64,000 nt of DNA from Termitomyces sp. T153 (lineage: Eukaryota; Basidiomycota; Agaricomycetes; Agaricales; Lyophyllaceae). The stretch covers positions 62,001-126,000 of the forward strand of contig JACKQL020000056.1 in the NCBI GenBank assembly GCA_018296165.2. The letters are read 5' to 3'. Positions 34,868 to 46,079 of this stretch are shown here, piece after piece. How positions within the stretch are numbered: the stretch's first letter is position 1; every line of letters begins with the position of its first letter. The translations under genes and the position numbers were made by a program. Below the pieces are notes generated by a model. It did no database searches. It saw only the letters and a list, made by a program, of their open reading frames with translations, and had not been told where the DNA came from.

Positions 34868-35200
34868 CTATGTACCAATTCGGTTCCAGCAGTTTGCTAC
34901 TGGAGGGTGGTCTAGTAAAGTCAGAATAATGAGCTGTCGAGTCCCTGTAGTATTCAGACGAGTCCCAATCATAACCTGAAAAGACTTGAGGCACCTTGCG
35001 GCAAGGCATTCTGTTGTAGCATATGCCCAGTCTACATATTTCCTGTTGTCCTTGTCCAGTATGTGTCCGGGCCAGGCTGAAGTGATCTTGCCGACAGATG
35101 TAATGGTCGGGTTGCTCGAATTATCAACCAGCCTCATTTCAGCAATTTCGGTGGCAGTCAAGGGTACGGGGGTCTCGGGACTTTCAGTAATTCGTGCCAT
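34868..35200 (-). CDS. Possible coding remnant, unrecognised
   Basis: Frame of ~110 codons starting MARITESPETPVPLTATEIA and continuing KYVDWAYATTECLAA. The first ~70 residues look like real protein; beyond a possible donor (caggttatg, near 34975) the sequence degenerates. It might be the start of a retroelement Gag next to the LTR-like block at 35391, but this is a guess. Confidence 0.3.
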   Translation of the reverse strand: MARITESPETPVPLTATEIAEMRLVDNSSNPTITSVGKITSAWPGHILDKDNRKYVDWAYATTECLAARCLKSFQVMIGTRLNTTGTRQLIILTLLDHPPVANCWNRIGT

Positions 35201-35390
35201 AATGTGCTTTTCCTAGACGCAGATGTTGGTAGCAGGGGAGCGCGACGCGTCGCTCACGTAGATCAAATCGGGTAGTCAGTCCCGGCACAGATAGATGAGT
35301 GGTCTTTGCTTGCAAGTTTCAGGATATAGGATTTGCACTTCAGTTAGTCAAAACAGCAACAACCCCATAACCTGCTGAGAAGTGAAATCC

Positions 35391-35753
35391 TGTTAGATAT
35401 AAAGTAAGTTTAAATCCTCAGTCTCTGTATAATCGACTCTATTGGGCTACTGTCCTTCATTCTTTGGTCCTCGTTGTTGGCTCGGCCACTGTCCATTCTT
35501 CAGTCCCCATTGTCTGTGCTCACGGTGCCCCTACACGTCGGATCACAACACATTCTGGGTCTGGTGTACTCGGTTGTTGACGACCTTTTCAAGTATTGAT
35601 GATTATGTAATAGATGATTGTAATGAAAGAAGGGCAACAAGCGCCCTTCTCTATAAGTACACAGCATCTCATACTCAGCATCTAACACTCTCAAGGTTTC
35701 CACCTCATTCCTTCCAGCGAAAAATCCCTCTTCGCAAAGCTCTGTACTAACTA
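35391..35753 (+). repeat. Solo-LTR-like block (363 bp)
   Basis: Starts TGTTAGATAT and ends GTACTAACTA, giving near-inverted ends, with a TATA-like ctataagtacacagc at about 35651-35665. It is flanked by aatcc (35386-35390) and gatcc (35754-35758), a possible decayed 5-bp target duplication. No internal pol region is attached on the plus strand. Confidence 0.45.
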
Positions 35754-36454
35754 GATCCCAGATTCTCGGTAAATTTCTTCGTATATGTTTAGGTATGATT
35801 CACTAGCGCCACCAGCTGAAAAAACACAAGTACGGTTTTTGATGGATAGCAGAGGCTGGATTCAAGGCTGGTACAAGCGCGTCTTACATACCGCCGCTTG
35901 CTCAGGTAAGTTTCTCGCAACGAAGATTTTTCGTGGAGTACTTTGTATAAAGGCTACAGTATCACGACTAAGCTGTAGAGTCTCAAATGAAATTCGAAAG
36001 TGCACAATGGAAGACATGCCAAAAATCTCAAGTTAGTAGTCCAAGTCTAACATGAACCGCGTATCCCAAAAAATCAGTTGCAACTCTCACAAAGCCCGGA
36101 GGATTAGAACCGACCCATAGTCAAGAAACAAATACACATTATAAGAAGAAGTAGACTTACACTATCCTACAATTACACTAGACGCAACTACCATACAAAA
36201 ACGTCATGGCATCTCCAAATTACCTCGATCATACAATACCTCTACCCACCGCCCGCCCGCCCAAACACACCCCGTCCCGCCTCACCGACACGAGACACCA
36301 TATCCGCCACACACTCCCGCACGCTCTCTACCGCCCTAAACGTCCCTGCCCCTTCGCTGGCCTCCGCCCCAACCCTAAGCATCCCGACAAGCACCCCAAG
36401 AAGCGCAGACACCCCTCCGCACAACACGCCGGTCGGATGTCCACGCACGAACCT
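35754..36454. other. Intergenic segment
   Basis: No gene supported. The last 250 bp before the SLM-like stop codon are C-rich (probably its 3' UTR), which creates spurious ORFs. Confidence 0.4.
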
Positions 36455-38420
36455 TCATAACGCCTCGCGGAACCTACTATCCGCAGGCGCAACGGTGCCA
36501 GTGGACACATCTCCGAGTCCAGGTCCAGGTTCAGGTCCAGCCACGCCGGGTGCATCCGCCTCTGCTGCGCATTCCACCTCCTCCTGACCTCCTTCAAGTG
36601 CCCGCACGGGCGCCTTTTCATGCTGACGCGCGCTTCGGTTCCCATCATCAACTTGAACTTCCGCATCAGGCTGAGCACCATCTGTACTGTGCACATGACT
36701 TGTTCCTGGCTCAGGCTAGGGGATTAACATTTTCCAAATGAGCACTCCAAACCCGTGCGAAACAACTAAATACTAACAGCATATCCATTCGTCGCACCCT
36801 TCTCCGGGTGTGCATACTGCACCTGTTCTTCCCTCGCCTCTTCATACTCCTCCTCCTCATCCCCGTCCTCCTCCTGCTCCTCCTCGATACTACTCCCCTC
36901 CTCCTCGTCGACCTCATCTTCACTCGTGTACCCCGCGGCCCTAACAGCCGCCGCGACCGGCCCGCTCCTCTCCATCTGCTCACTCGCAACCAAATACCTT
37001 GCACACAACATCCTAATATCATTCCACCACTCCATCATATCCTCCCTGCTCCTAGCTCTAAAGCTCCACGCATGCTGCGCCCCGCCGCCCTTCAACGCCA
37101 TCCTCAACCCACCTCCAATCCCTCCCGCCTTGGTCGTCCCCACCCCATCCCTCCTGCCCTCAATATGAAACTTGTTCGACCTGCTCGCAGCTGTAGCCGG
37201 CGGCCCAAGCGTACACGCAGGAAGGAACAACGAAAACATGGGCGTGATACCCTCGTTCGTCGCTGGGTCGTTCCCCGCATACTCATGCAGGAACCCCGCG
37301 GCCGTAAGGACGAAATACGACTCTCTATAGGCTCTCGTGAAGCGCTTTTTGCGCTCGAGGTAGCCGGTGTGGACAGCGAGTACGGAGGGGTCGTCTTTAG
37401 ATGGGTAAGTTATATTTGCTGGGTTGCGGAGGGGGGTGTCTGGATCGAGGAGATGATCTGAACGAGCGGAGAAGGATATCCACTCGCGGTCTGGGGCGAG
37501 GGAAGACATGCGGAGGGAGAGTGCGCGTGAGGAGTCTTGGATTGCGAGGGTGGAGCGGGAGGACCATTCGTCGTAGGTCTGCCAGGCAGACTGGATAGCG
37601 CGGACGATGCCTTCTTCAAAGTGGGCAGAGTTTTGTTGCATGATGATGATGGATTTTTGGAGGAGGTTTTCTTCGTGGACTTGGCGCTGGAGCTGGCGCT
37701 CGACGGCTTGGTTGCTGACGAAGCTAAAGTGTGGGGTTAGTGGGAGAGGATAGACATGTGTGTGGACGCACGGATCAGTCTTGTGGGTGACGCTCATGGG
37801 GCGGTTCTTGAAGTTGGAGATGTTGCTGGAGAGCTCAGCGATGAGACGCATAGACATTTCACGCTCCTTGGCGACATTGGTGGCAAGCTTGCCAGTGTCG
37901 TTTTGGACGTTCTGGGCACGTGTTCAGTATGTGAGACGAGATGGCAAAAGACAACTATATACCTTGATGTGGGCTTTGATTTCTGTACGGAGCTTCTGGA
38001 GATGCTGGACAATAGAGCTGTCGATGGTGCGGCCGAGGTTGGCGTGCTGGTCGGCGATGATGCGTGTATTGTCGCGGATGCCATAGTAAATGTCCTGGAG
38101 ACCGCCTTCGCCGAGAAACTGGTTGCCTGCGCGAAAAGGAACCTGGATTACGGCGCCGAGACGGGTGAGTTCCTTGGCAGTGTTGTTCTCAATGTCTGCG
38201 ATGCCCTGTGCTTGTGGCTATTAGGGCGCGCAGAGCTGTGTGAGAAGAAATGTCTTGCCTCGAAATAGGCGATGAGCTGCTTGACAATGGCCTTCCAGGC
38301 GACAAAGCGGTCAATGAGGACGTCGGAGGGCTGGAGGTCGTGCGGGGCAATGTTCTTCTTGATGAGGGACTGGCTGCGCGAGACGGAAGAGGCATGCCTG
38401 CTCGTCGCGTCGTGGTTCAT
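36455..38420 (-). CDS. SLM1/SLM2-like BAR-PH protein (TORC2 adaptor)
   Basis: Homologue of yeast Slm1/Slm2, which bind PI(4,5)P2 at plasma-membrane eisosomes, sense membrane stress and activate TORC2-Ypk signalling. Exons on the minus strand: 38420-38259, 38205-37963, 37911-37772, 37714-36778, 36715-36455; 580 residues. N-terminal BAR-like region from ~28 to ~260 (LIDRFVAWKAIVKQLIAYFE; GIADIENNTAKEL; SMRLIAELSSNISNFKNRPM; RQVHEENLLQKSIIIMQQNS), then a PH domain from ~292 (VHTGYLERKKRFTRAYRESY ... HAWSFRARSREDMMEWWNDI), an acidic Glu-rich tract (~445-475) and a low-complexity tail in the last exon. Intron 1 has a GC donor (GAG|gcaaga ... cacag), the only one that keeps Slm homology. The gene is divergent from PHO88, 88 bases away. 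Confidence 0.93.
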
Positions 38421-38508
38421 GGTCAAGGCGTGTGACGTCAGCGGCAAACACAGCCCAACAGGAACACGTCGAAAAAAGGCGTGATTGCGTGGCATCACAA
38501 CGACGACG
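38421..38508. promoter_or_regulatory. 88-bp bidirectional promoter (SLM-like / PHO88)
   Basis: Start codons of the two divergent genes are separated by only 88 bases, so core promoters and 5' UTRs must overlap or reach into the opposite gene. No TATA box is seen; tgacgtca (38438-38445) is a perfect CRE-like palindrome. Confidence 0.55.
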
Positions 38509-39395
38509 ATGAGCAGCCTGCAGAACCTCGCGATCTCCCTCGGCGCCATGCAAGGTCTGTCTGTTTTCTGTTTGCGCGTGGCTGGCTGACGTCCTGCAGT
38601 GGCGCGCAAAATCCCGTTCGACGATCCGCAGGTGCTCATTTACGTGCGCATCGCATATGTCGTCGCCCAGGTCGTCGTCATTGGCACCTACTACTTTGTC
38701 TCCCTCAAGGTCTGCAAAATCTTATTTCCCACCGCCTGCTCACTCTCTCCAGGTCAAGGCCAAGAACGACCAGTCTGTCCTCAAATACGGTCAGTCCCAG
38801 CACTCTGTTCTCATTCAACACTAACAACACACCCCAGTCGAGGCTCCTTCTCCCTTTGTGCGTCTCTTTCATCCAACACTACATGCCCTCTCACCCTCCC
38901 CAGTCCCAAGAACCCGGCCAACTCGTCACCACAACCGTCCGCGACTACGACCTCACAGAAACATCCAAACTCGTGTGTACCCTTTCCTCCCCTCCCCTCC
39001 CCGACCTCACGCATCCTCCAGCTCCGCGCTGCATACATGGGCATCGCCATGATGGCCTTTATGCACCTCTATCTCAAGTACACTCAGCCCCTCTTCATCC
39101 AGGCACTCATGACCATCAAGAACCTCTACGACGCCAAGCTCGTCGCCATCCATGTCCTTGGTAAAACCCCAGAGGGTGACCTCAAGAGACCGTTCAAGAC
39201 TGCCGGCATGTTTGGAGGTGAGTCGCCTGAGCTCTGTATTGCGTGACTACCAGACTCTTCCCACTCTTTATACTCCTCTCTTCTCCATCTTCAACCATCA
39301 CTAACGCACTTCCAGCCCCTCCATCAGGACCCGCAACCGACGCCGCATCCATCGCCGAAGCCGAAAAACGCATCGGGAGCAAGAAGGACGAATAG
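38509..39395 (+). CDS. PHO88: PHO88/SND3-like ER membrane protein
   Basis: Homologue of yeast Pho88/Snd3, an ER membrane protein of the SRP-independent (SND) targeting route, first described through phosphate transport. Exons 38509-38554, 38600-38709, 38753-38789, 38838-38857, 38904-38972, 39022-39217, 39316-39395; 185 residues (yeast 188). Sequence features: a hydrophobic segment VLIYVRIAYVVAQVVVIGTY, then VKAKNDQSVLKYVEAPSP, QLVTTTVRDYDLTETSK, a second hydrophobic segment (YMGIAMMAFMHLYLKYTQPL), GKTPEGDLKRPFK and a Lys-rich end. Seven exons for 185 residues, including a 20-bp exon 4; all introns GT-AG and 42-98 bp. Confidence 0.94.
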
Positions 39396-41497
39396 TCCCT
39401 GCGGTCTGCATTTACCCATACCTCGGTCCTCAGCTCCGTTCGGAACGCCTCATTTATTCATTTATTCGTATCCTACTGATGTATTTAGATGTTGAGACGA
39501 GGCTAGGGATGTACGCGCGTGGGTGTGTGTGTGTGTGTAGTGGAACCTCATTAAATTTAGCTCCGCTTGGGTTGGGTTGAATCATCGTATATATTCGCTT
39601 TCATCGAACCCGTTTGAATTCACATTTTGAGTGACATTACACTAAATACAGCCTAACTGTGTCTGAATCCACTCAACTTCTCGTGGGCACGTTTGCCATT
39701 GCTCGAGCTCGAGGTATTCGGCGTGTGATGTCCTCGGTTGTACGGGTTGAACCACACAGCATAAGAAAACAACCGGAGACTTGACACGTAGGTATCAAGT
39801 CAAAGACTATTACTCTATGCCAGACCCTGACGGCGAGGACCAAGAAAGAGGCGTACCTCGTTTCCATATGTTTTTGGCATAGGTATCGCTCGTATTCGCT
39901 CTTACGGAACCCGCTCAAATTTCAGCTTTACACGCTCTGAGTGACATCAATGTGCAACTGAACAGATTATGCTAAATACAACCTAACTGTGTCTGAATCA
40001 ACTCAACTTCTCGCGGGCATGTTTGCCACTGCTCAAGCTCGTCAATCTGTCTGGGGTCACGTCCTCGGGGGCAACGGGCGTCAGTCAAACCCGCGCAACC
40101 GAAGCTTGAATCACACAGCATAAGAAAACAACGGAGACTTGACACGTAGGTATCAAAATTGAAGACTATTACCCTATGCCAGACTCTGACGACGAAAACC
40201 AAGAAAGAAGTAATAGTAAAAGGACTCCCTCCACGTACCTCGGTTCCACATGTTTCCGGCGAAGATATCGCTCGTATTCGCTCTTACGGAACCCGCTTGA
40301 ATTCAGCTCTACACACATTGAGTGACATTACGCTAAATACAGCCTAACTGTGTCTGATTCAACTCAACTTCTCGTGGGCATGTTTTCCATAATCTGTCTG
40401 GGGTCACGTCCTCGGGGGCAACGGGCGTCAGTAAAACCCGCGCAACCGAGGCTTGAATCATACATCATAAGGAAACAACGGAGACTGGTATCATAGTCGA
40501 TGACTGGTGCCCGACGCCAAACCCGGATTTCACGGTGAGAACCAAGGAAGAAGTTATAGTAAGAGGACTCTACGTTGGCCAGAAAAGTCCCTCACCGGGT
40601 TTGGCGCACTTGCCTTCAGTAGCTAAATACCTCCGAAGGCAAGCGCAAGGAAAAGGACGAGATGTGTTTGTGAGGAGCAGGACATGATGACCGTACTTGA
40701 TCTATCTGTCATACTTACAGCTCTTTGACGTTGTTCGGAAACACATGACGAATGTCCGAGTCAAAGTCAAAGTCAAAGTCGCACAGATGCGAGAAAATTC
40801 ACGAGTTACGAGATCGTCGGGAGAATTTGGTTGAGAGGCTTCGCATTTCTATTGATCTTCAACTTGAGTGAAGCACAGATGCAACGAGGATTGATGCCTA
40901 GTGGTGCTGTCGAGTCGAGTTTGAATGTGGTTTGTAATGTGAAACGCATATACTCTCTGGTATTTACAAGGCAGAGATCCTGGAGGCTGTGAAACGCAGA
41001 GCACGGAAGTTGCATGAAAGCTGAAACCCTTCAAACGTTGCTTAAACACCAAAAACCAAGAGCCTTCGACGAACACTGGTTGACCATTTCGATATGCAAA
41101 TCAATCCGCAGGCGGGGCTGTCAACTACTGTAGAAGTACTAGTAAGTTGAATCAATTTGTTGATAGATGACTTTCGCTGGCCATCAGAGATAACACAGAG
41201 TTTTTGCCGAAGCTTTCTCTTTCCCGTGGTTACATTCGCCACTCAAAAAAGCCTGCACGGTCTTACATTATATTATGATCACCTTGGAACTTGACTTGAA
41301 AGAGTTTGTAGGCTTATATTCAATGACGTTTATGCGTTCAAAAACTGTGTTCACGAAGACAGAAGACACACGATTGACACGAGACTTGATCCGAGTGTAG
41401 TGAGGTCTTATGTCCTGCAGAATAACCAACCTGACATCAGAGCAGAGGCCCGAGCGTGAGAAAGACCCCGATAGTTTGTTATTGAAAGCTCGATGAA
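39396..41497. other. Intergenic segment with a tandem repeat
   Basis: No gene seen. 39590-40520 is made of repeat units (see separate entry); 40520-41497 contains the NLR promoter and nothing else recognisable. Confidence 0.4.
39590..40520. repeat. Three tandem ~330-360-bp repeat units
   Basis: The phrase cctaactgtgtctgaatc recurs at about 39652, 39982 and 40343, each followed by actcaacttctcg(t/c)gggca and, later, by aca(g/t)cataag(a/g)aaacaac and ggtatc. The units also share the cgctcgtattcgctcttacg block. Copies are diverged, with indels. No coding capacity recognised. Confidence 0.75.
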
Positions 41498-44400
41498 ATG
41501 ATCATGTCCTTTCCCACTCCCACTGAATCTACAATGCAGACCGATACTGACCAGAACCAACGTGGATTGAGACTTTTGGCCTTTGGTGCGCAAACTTGTT
41601 TCTGCATAATCACAACTAATTCATTTCCCAGATGACGGTGGTATCCGTGGCCTCTCTGGGCTCTACATTCTTCAAGAGATCATGTTCCGGCTTATGCACC
41701 TGGAAAACTCTCAATCAATGCCCAAGCCTTGTGATTATTTTGATATAATTGGTGGAGTTGGAACAGGAGGGTATGTCTACAACTTTTAGATTATATTCGG
41801 TTTCAAATATTCAAGTTGGAGTATTAGTGTCATTGCATTGATGCTTGGTCGACTTGGTATGACTATTGATCAGGCTATAAATGAGTATGCCAGCTTTAGT
41901 AAGAATGTGTACTCCAATGTCAAGACTTGGAGTACAAGCCAAGAGAAATTCAAGGCTTCCATCTTTGTGTCAGAGATGGAAAAGGTCCTCATTTCTGCTG
42001 GGTTTCCAATTGATATATCAATGCAAGATCAGACTTTTTGCAGAAGGTAGTCAGGTGTCCTACCATTCTGTTGTTTTGACTGACTTTACTTCATCAAGTT
42101 TTGTTGTGGCCCTTCCTTCTGCCAACATGACACCTCGAATCTTCAGAACATATCAAGTGAGGGCAAATCCAGGATATAATTGTACAGTTGTTGAAGCTGC
42201 TCGTGCCACAACTGCTACTCCTGAACTGTTTAAACCAGTTGTTATTACTGCTCAAGGAGTAAGTGAGACCTTCATTGGTGCTCGTCTTGGATACAGCAAT
42301 CCAACTAGTGTTGTTCTTGATGAGGCTAAGCTAGTTTTTGGACTTTCTCAGCAAGTGGTTTGTCTTGTCAGTATAGGAGCTGGACATCCTGGCCCTGTAT
42401 CATGGAACCCTACTAAGCAGTTCAACAAAAGATTAGTAAATCTTCTCTTTCAAAGATCTGCCAACTATGAGGCCCCTGCAGAAGAACTTGTAAAGAGATA
42501 TTTGCATTTGCCTGGGGTTTTCTATAGGTTAAGTGTGGAACAAGGACTCCAAGCAATAGTTGATGACTACAATCAACTGGGAGTTATCAAGGCACACTCT
42601 TTGGACTATTTGAAAAAAGCAGAAGTTTCACAGAAAGTGGATGATCTTGTATATGCTTTGCATGATTGTTCTCCAAAGGTGACACTTGGTGTACTTAGTA
42701 TGTGGTTTTACTGCTAGCAGATTGTTTTGTTTGACATTTATTATTAGTGGGCCATGTTTTACCAGAGCAAATATCTCCTAGTGACTCACTTCTTCCTATT
42801 GTTCCTGCACCATCTCCCCTATTTACAGGCAGAGAAGACATTCTGGCTAAGCTTGAAGATTATTTCTGTAATGATGAGCCTTCATTAAAAACAAGAGCCC
42901 AAAAATGTTTTGTTTTGTATGGCCTAGGGGGAACTGGCAAGACCCAGATTGTATTGAAATTTGTTCATGAATTTGGAAGCAGGTACAGAAGAATTATGCT
43001 CTTTTCCAATGCATTGTGATTGATATAGCCTGGACAGATTTTCTTCTACTTATATGATTGATGCAAGCTCCAAAGCAACAATTGAGCAGTTTTTCAAACT
43101 GCTTGCTCAAAAAGCCAAATTAGCTGACCTCACTTCCACTGGGGTTCTCACCTGGCTTGGTTACCAAAAAAAAGAATGGCTGATGATCTTTGACAATGCA
43201 GATGATCCTGATGTGGACCTGCAAGAGTTTATTCCCAATTGTCCTCATGGAAATATTCTCATAACTAGTAGGAATGATGAATCTAAACTTTATTCACCTC
43301 AAAACTGCTATAAAATTGCAGAGATGTCAGAAGTAGATTCTCTAGAAATTTTCTTTAAAGCTAGTCAGGGAAAAATTGAGTTGGAAAGTGAACACAATGC
43401 TGCAATTGAACTTGTTTATGAATTGAACTATCTGGCATTGGCTATTGTCCAAGCTGCTGGTTACTTACTCTATAATGATCGTACTCAGATCAGTGAGTAT
43501 CTTGAAAATTACAGAAAAGACAAGCCAAGGTATCTAGTAGAAATAAATAAGCAAAAGATGGATCACTACAATCTTTCTGTATTTGCCACTTGGGATTTGA
43601 GTTATCAAAAATTAAGTGAAAGAGCAAAACAAATTCTCATGCTATGTGGTGTTCTCCACAATTCAAATATACCTGTATCAATTCTGAAAATAGTATATCA
43701 AAGTCTGTCTTCACAACTTGGGCTAGAGATGAATGAATTACAGGATTTACTACAGTCTTTTGTGGATAAAGACAAAACTTGGAATGAAAAACTCATGGAA
43801 GAAGGAGTTAAGATGCTTAGATCTTACTCATTAGTAGAAGTCATTGGAAAAGACACACTGCTGTACATTCATCCTCTTGTGCATGAATGGGCATACAAAT
43901 CATTGTCCAAGGATGAACAAGCAAGGGCCCAAAAATGTGCACAACAAATCTTTTGGTGTCTAGGAAATCAGGAAATTGAATATCACAAGAGCATGGAATG
44001 GGTGTTACATATACAAGCATTGCTTAAAAAAATGGATTATATATGTTATGATTATCCAATTGCAGAGAATTTAAGTAAAATTTTTGTAGCTGCACACTTA
44101 TGGAGTGATGCTCAGCAACTTCAGCAGCAGGTGGTGCAAGCAAAGAAAGAAGCATTTGGAAGTAGCCATCCAGACACTATTGAAGCTATGGCCAATCTTG
44201 CTGCAACTTTTCATTTCTGTGGTCAGCTTGAGGAGGCAAAGGAATTGAGGCAACATGTGCTGAAGGTTAGAACAGAGGCATTTGAAAGTGATCATCCACT
44301 TATCATGAAAGCTATGGCCAACCTTTCTGCAACTCTTTATTTAAATGGACAGCTCAAGGAAGCAAGGGAGTTAATGCAGCATGTATTGGAGGTCAGGACA

Positions 44401-46079
44401 AAAGCATTTGGAATCAACCATCTAGAAACCATCAAAGCTGCTGGTGACCTTGCAGTGATGCTCTATTCAAGTGGACAAGTTGAGGAGTCAAAGAGGCTGG
44501 AGGAGCAAGTGCTGAAATTCAAGACAGAAACATTTGGAAGCAGCCATCCAGAGACTATTCAAGCTATGGCCAACTTTGCTGCAAGTCTCAGTACAAGTGG
44601 ACAGCTGGAGGAAGCAAAACAGCTGGAGCAGCAAGTGCTGAAGGCCAGGACAGAAGCATTTGGAACTAACCATCCAGATACTATTCAAGCTATGAACAAT
44701 CTTGCTGTAACATTTCATTCAAGTCGACAGCTTGAGCAGGCAAAGGAGCTGATGCAGCAAGTGCTAGAAGCCAGAAAAGAAGCATTTGGAAGTGGCCATC
44801 CAGACACTATTGAAGCTATGGCTAATCTTGCTGCAGTTCTTGCTGGTAGTGGCCAGCTTGGACAAGATGAGCAGGCAAGGGAGCTGAGGCAGCAAGTACT
44901 CGAGCTCAGGACAGAAGCATTTGGAAGCAAACATCCACTTACCATTGAAGCTATGGCCAGCTTGGCTGTAAGTCTCAAAACAAGTGGGCATCTTGAGGAA
45001 GGAAAGGAGCTGGAGCAGCAAGTACTGAAAGCCAGAACAGAAATCTTTGGAAGCAGCCATCCAGACACTATTCAAGCTATGGCCTACCTTGCTATGACCC
45101 TTCATGCAATTGGACAGCTTGAGGAGGCAAAGAAACTGAATGAGCATGGCTCAATATCAGAACAGAAGCATTTGGAATCAGCCATCCAGATACTATCAAA
45201 GCCATGGCCACCCTTGCTGTAACACTTCATTCAACTGGACAGTTTGAAGAGGCAATGAAGCTAGGGCAGCAAGTGCTGAAACTTAGAACAGAAGCATTTG
45301 GAAGTAGCCATCCACTTACTATTGAAGCTATGGCCAAGCTTGCTGTAACACTTCATTCAAGTGGACAGCTTGAGGAGGCAAAGGAACTGAAAGAGCAAGT
45401 GCTGAAGGACACAACAAAAGCATTTGGAAGTGGTCATCCAGACACCATTGAAGCTATGGCCCAATTTGCTGCAATTCTTCATTCATGTGGCCAGCTTGAG
45501 CAGGCAAGGGAGCTGAAGGAGCAAGTGCTGAAGGTTAGAAAAGAAGCACTTGGAAGTAACCATCTACTTACTATCCAAGCTATGGCCACCCTTGCTGTAA
45601 CACTGTATTCAGGTAAACAGCTTGAGCAGGCAAAAGAGCTAATGCAGTATGCCCTGAAAGTCAGGACAGAAATGTATGGAAGCAGTCATCCAGACACTAT
45701 TCAGACCATGGGTGTTTTGGCTTCAATTCTTTATTTTTGTGGCCAGCTTGAGCAGGCAAGGGAGCTGCAGGAGCAAGTGCTGAAGATTAAAAAAGAAGCA
45801 TTTGGAAGTGACCATCCATTCACTATTCAAGCTATGGCCACCCTTGCTATAACACTACACTCAAGTAGACAATTTGAGCAGGCAAAGGAGCTAATGCAGT
45901 ATGTTCTGAAGGTCAGAACAGAAATATTTGGAAGCAGTCATCCAGACACTATCCTGACCATGACTGTTTTTGCTGGATTTCTTGATTCATCTGGACAGAC
46001 TGAGGAGGCAATGGAACTCAGGCAGCAAGTGCAGAAGGCAAAAATGGAAATGCAGAGCAGGGCAGAGCATAAGGCATGA
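41498..46079 (+). pseudogene. Patatin/NB-ARC/TPR (NLR-like) gene with one frameshift
   Basis: Exons about 41504-41585 (an in-frame ATG also at 41498), 41632-41770, 41828-42046, 42099-42697, 42748-42982, 43038-46079; ~1440 residues. A patatin-like domain (~20-340) is followed by NB-ARC with P-loop YGLGGTGKT (405-412), Walker B LMIFDNADD (~473-481) and ILITSRN, then 15 tandem 42-residue TPRs of kinesin-light-chain type (consensus AFGSSHPDTIEAMANLA ... GQLEEAKEL). Such proteins are fungal STAND/NLR-like sensors. The patatin site is dead: the G-x-S-x-G nucleophile motif reads GGVGTGG (Gly71 for Ser) and the Asp-Gly-Gly dyad position reads IGARLGYSNP (~206-215); the oxyanion loop is DDGGIRG instead of DGGGIRG. 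A single-base deletion at about 45148, in TPR 8, shifts the frame and ends the ORF at 45222; the remaining seven TPRs are intact in the next frame (45204-46079). It could be a real mutation or an assembly error. Confidence 0.88.
44100..46050 (+). repeat. 15-unit TPR array, 126-bp DNA repeat
   Basis: The 126-bp unit recurs 15 times (one unit has three extra codons, GQLGQDEQAREL). The DNA is much more similar than function would require, for example ggaagcagccatccagacact and gctatggccaa recur nearly unchanged, suggesting recent unequal exchange or selection for repeat turnover. Confidence 0.9.

Noticed and set aside
37756..38268. 170-codon plus-strand ORF
   Set aside because: Antisense of the BAR region of the SLM-like gene, whose protein is clearly conserved.
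42047..42098. Frameshift in the patatin domain of the NLR-like gene
   Set aside because: Explained by a 52-bp GT-AG intron that joins FCR to SFVVALPSANM in frame.
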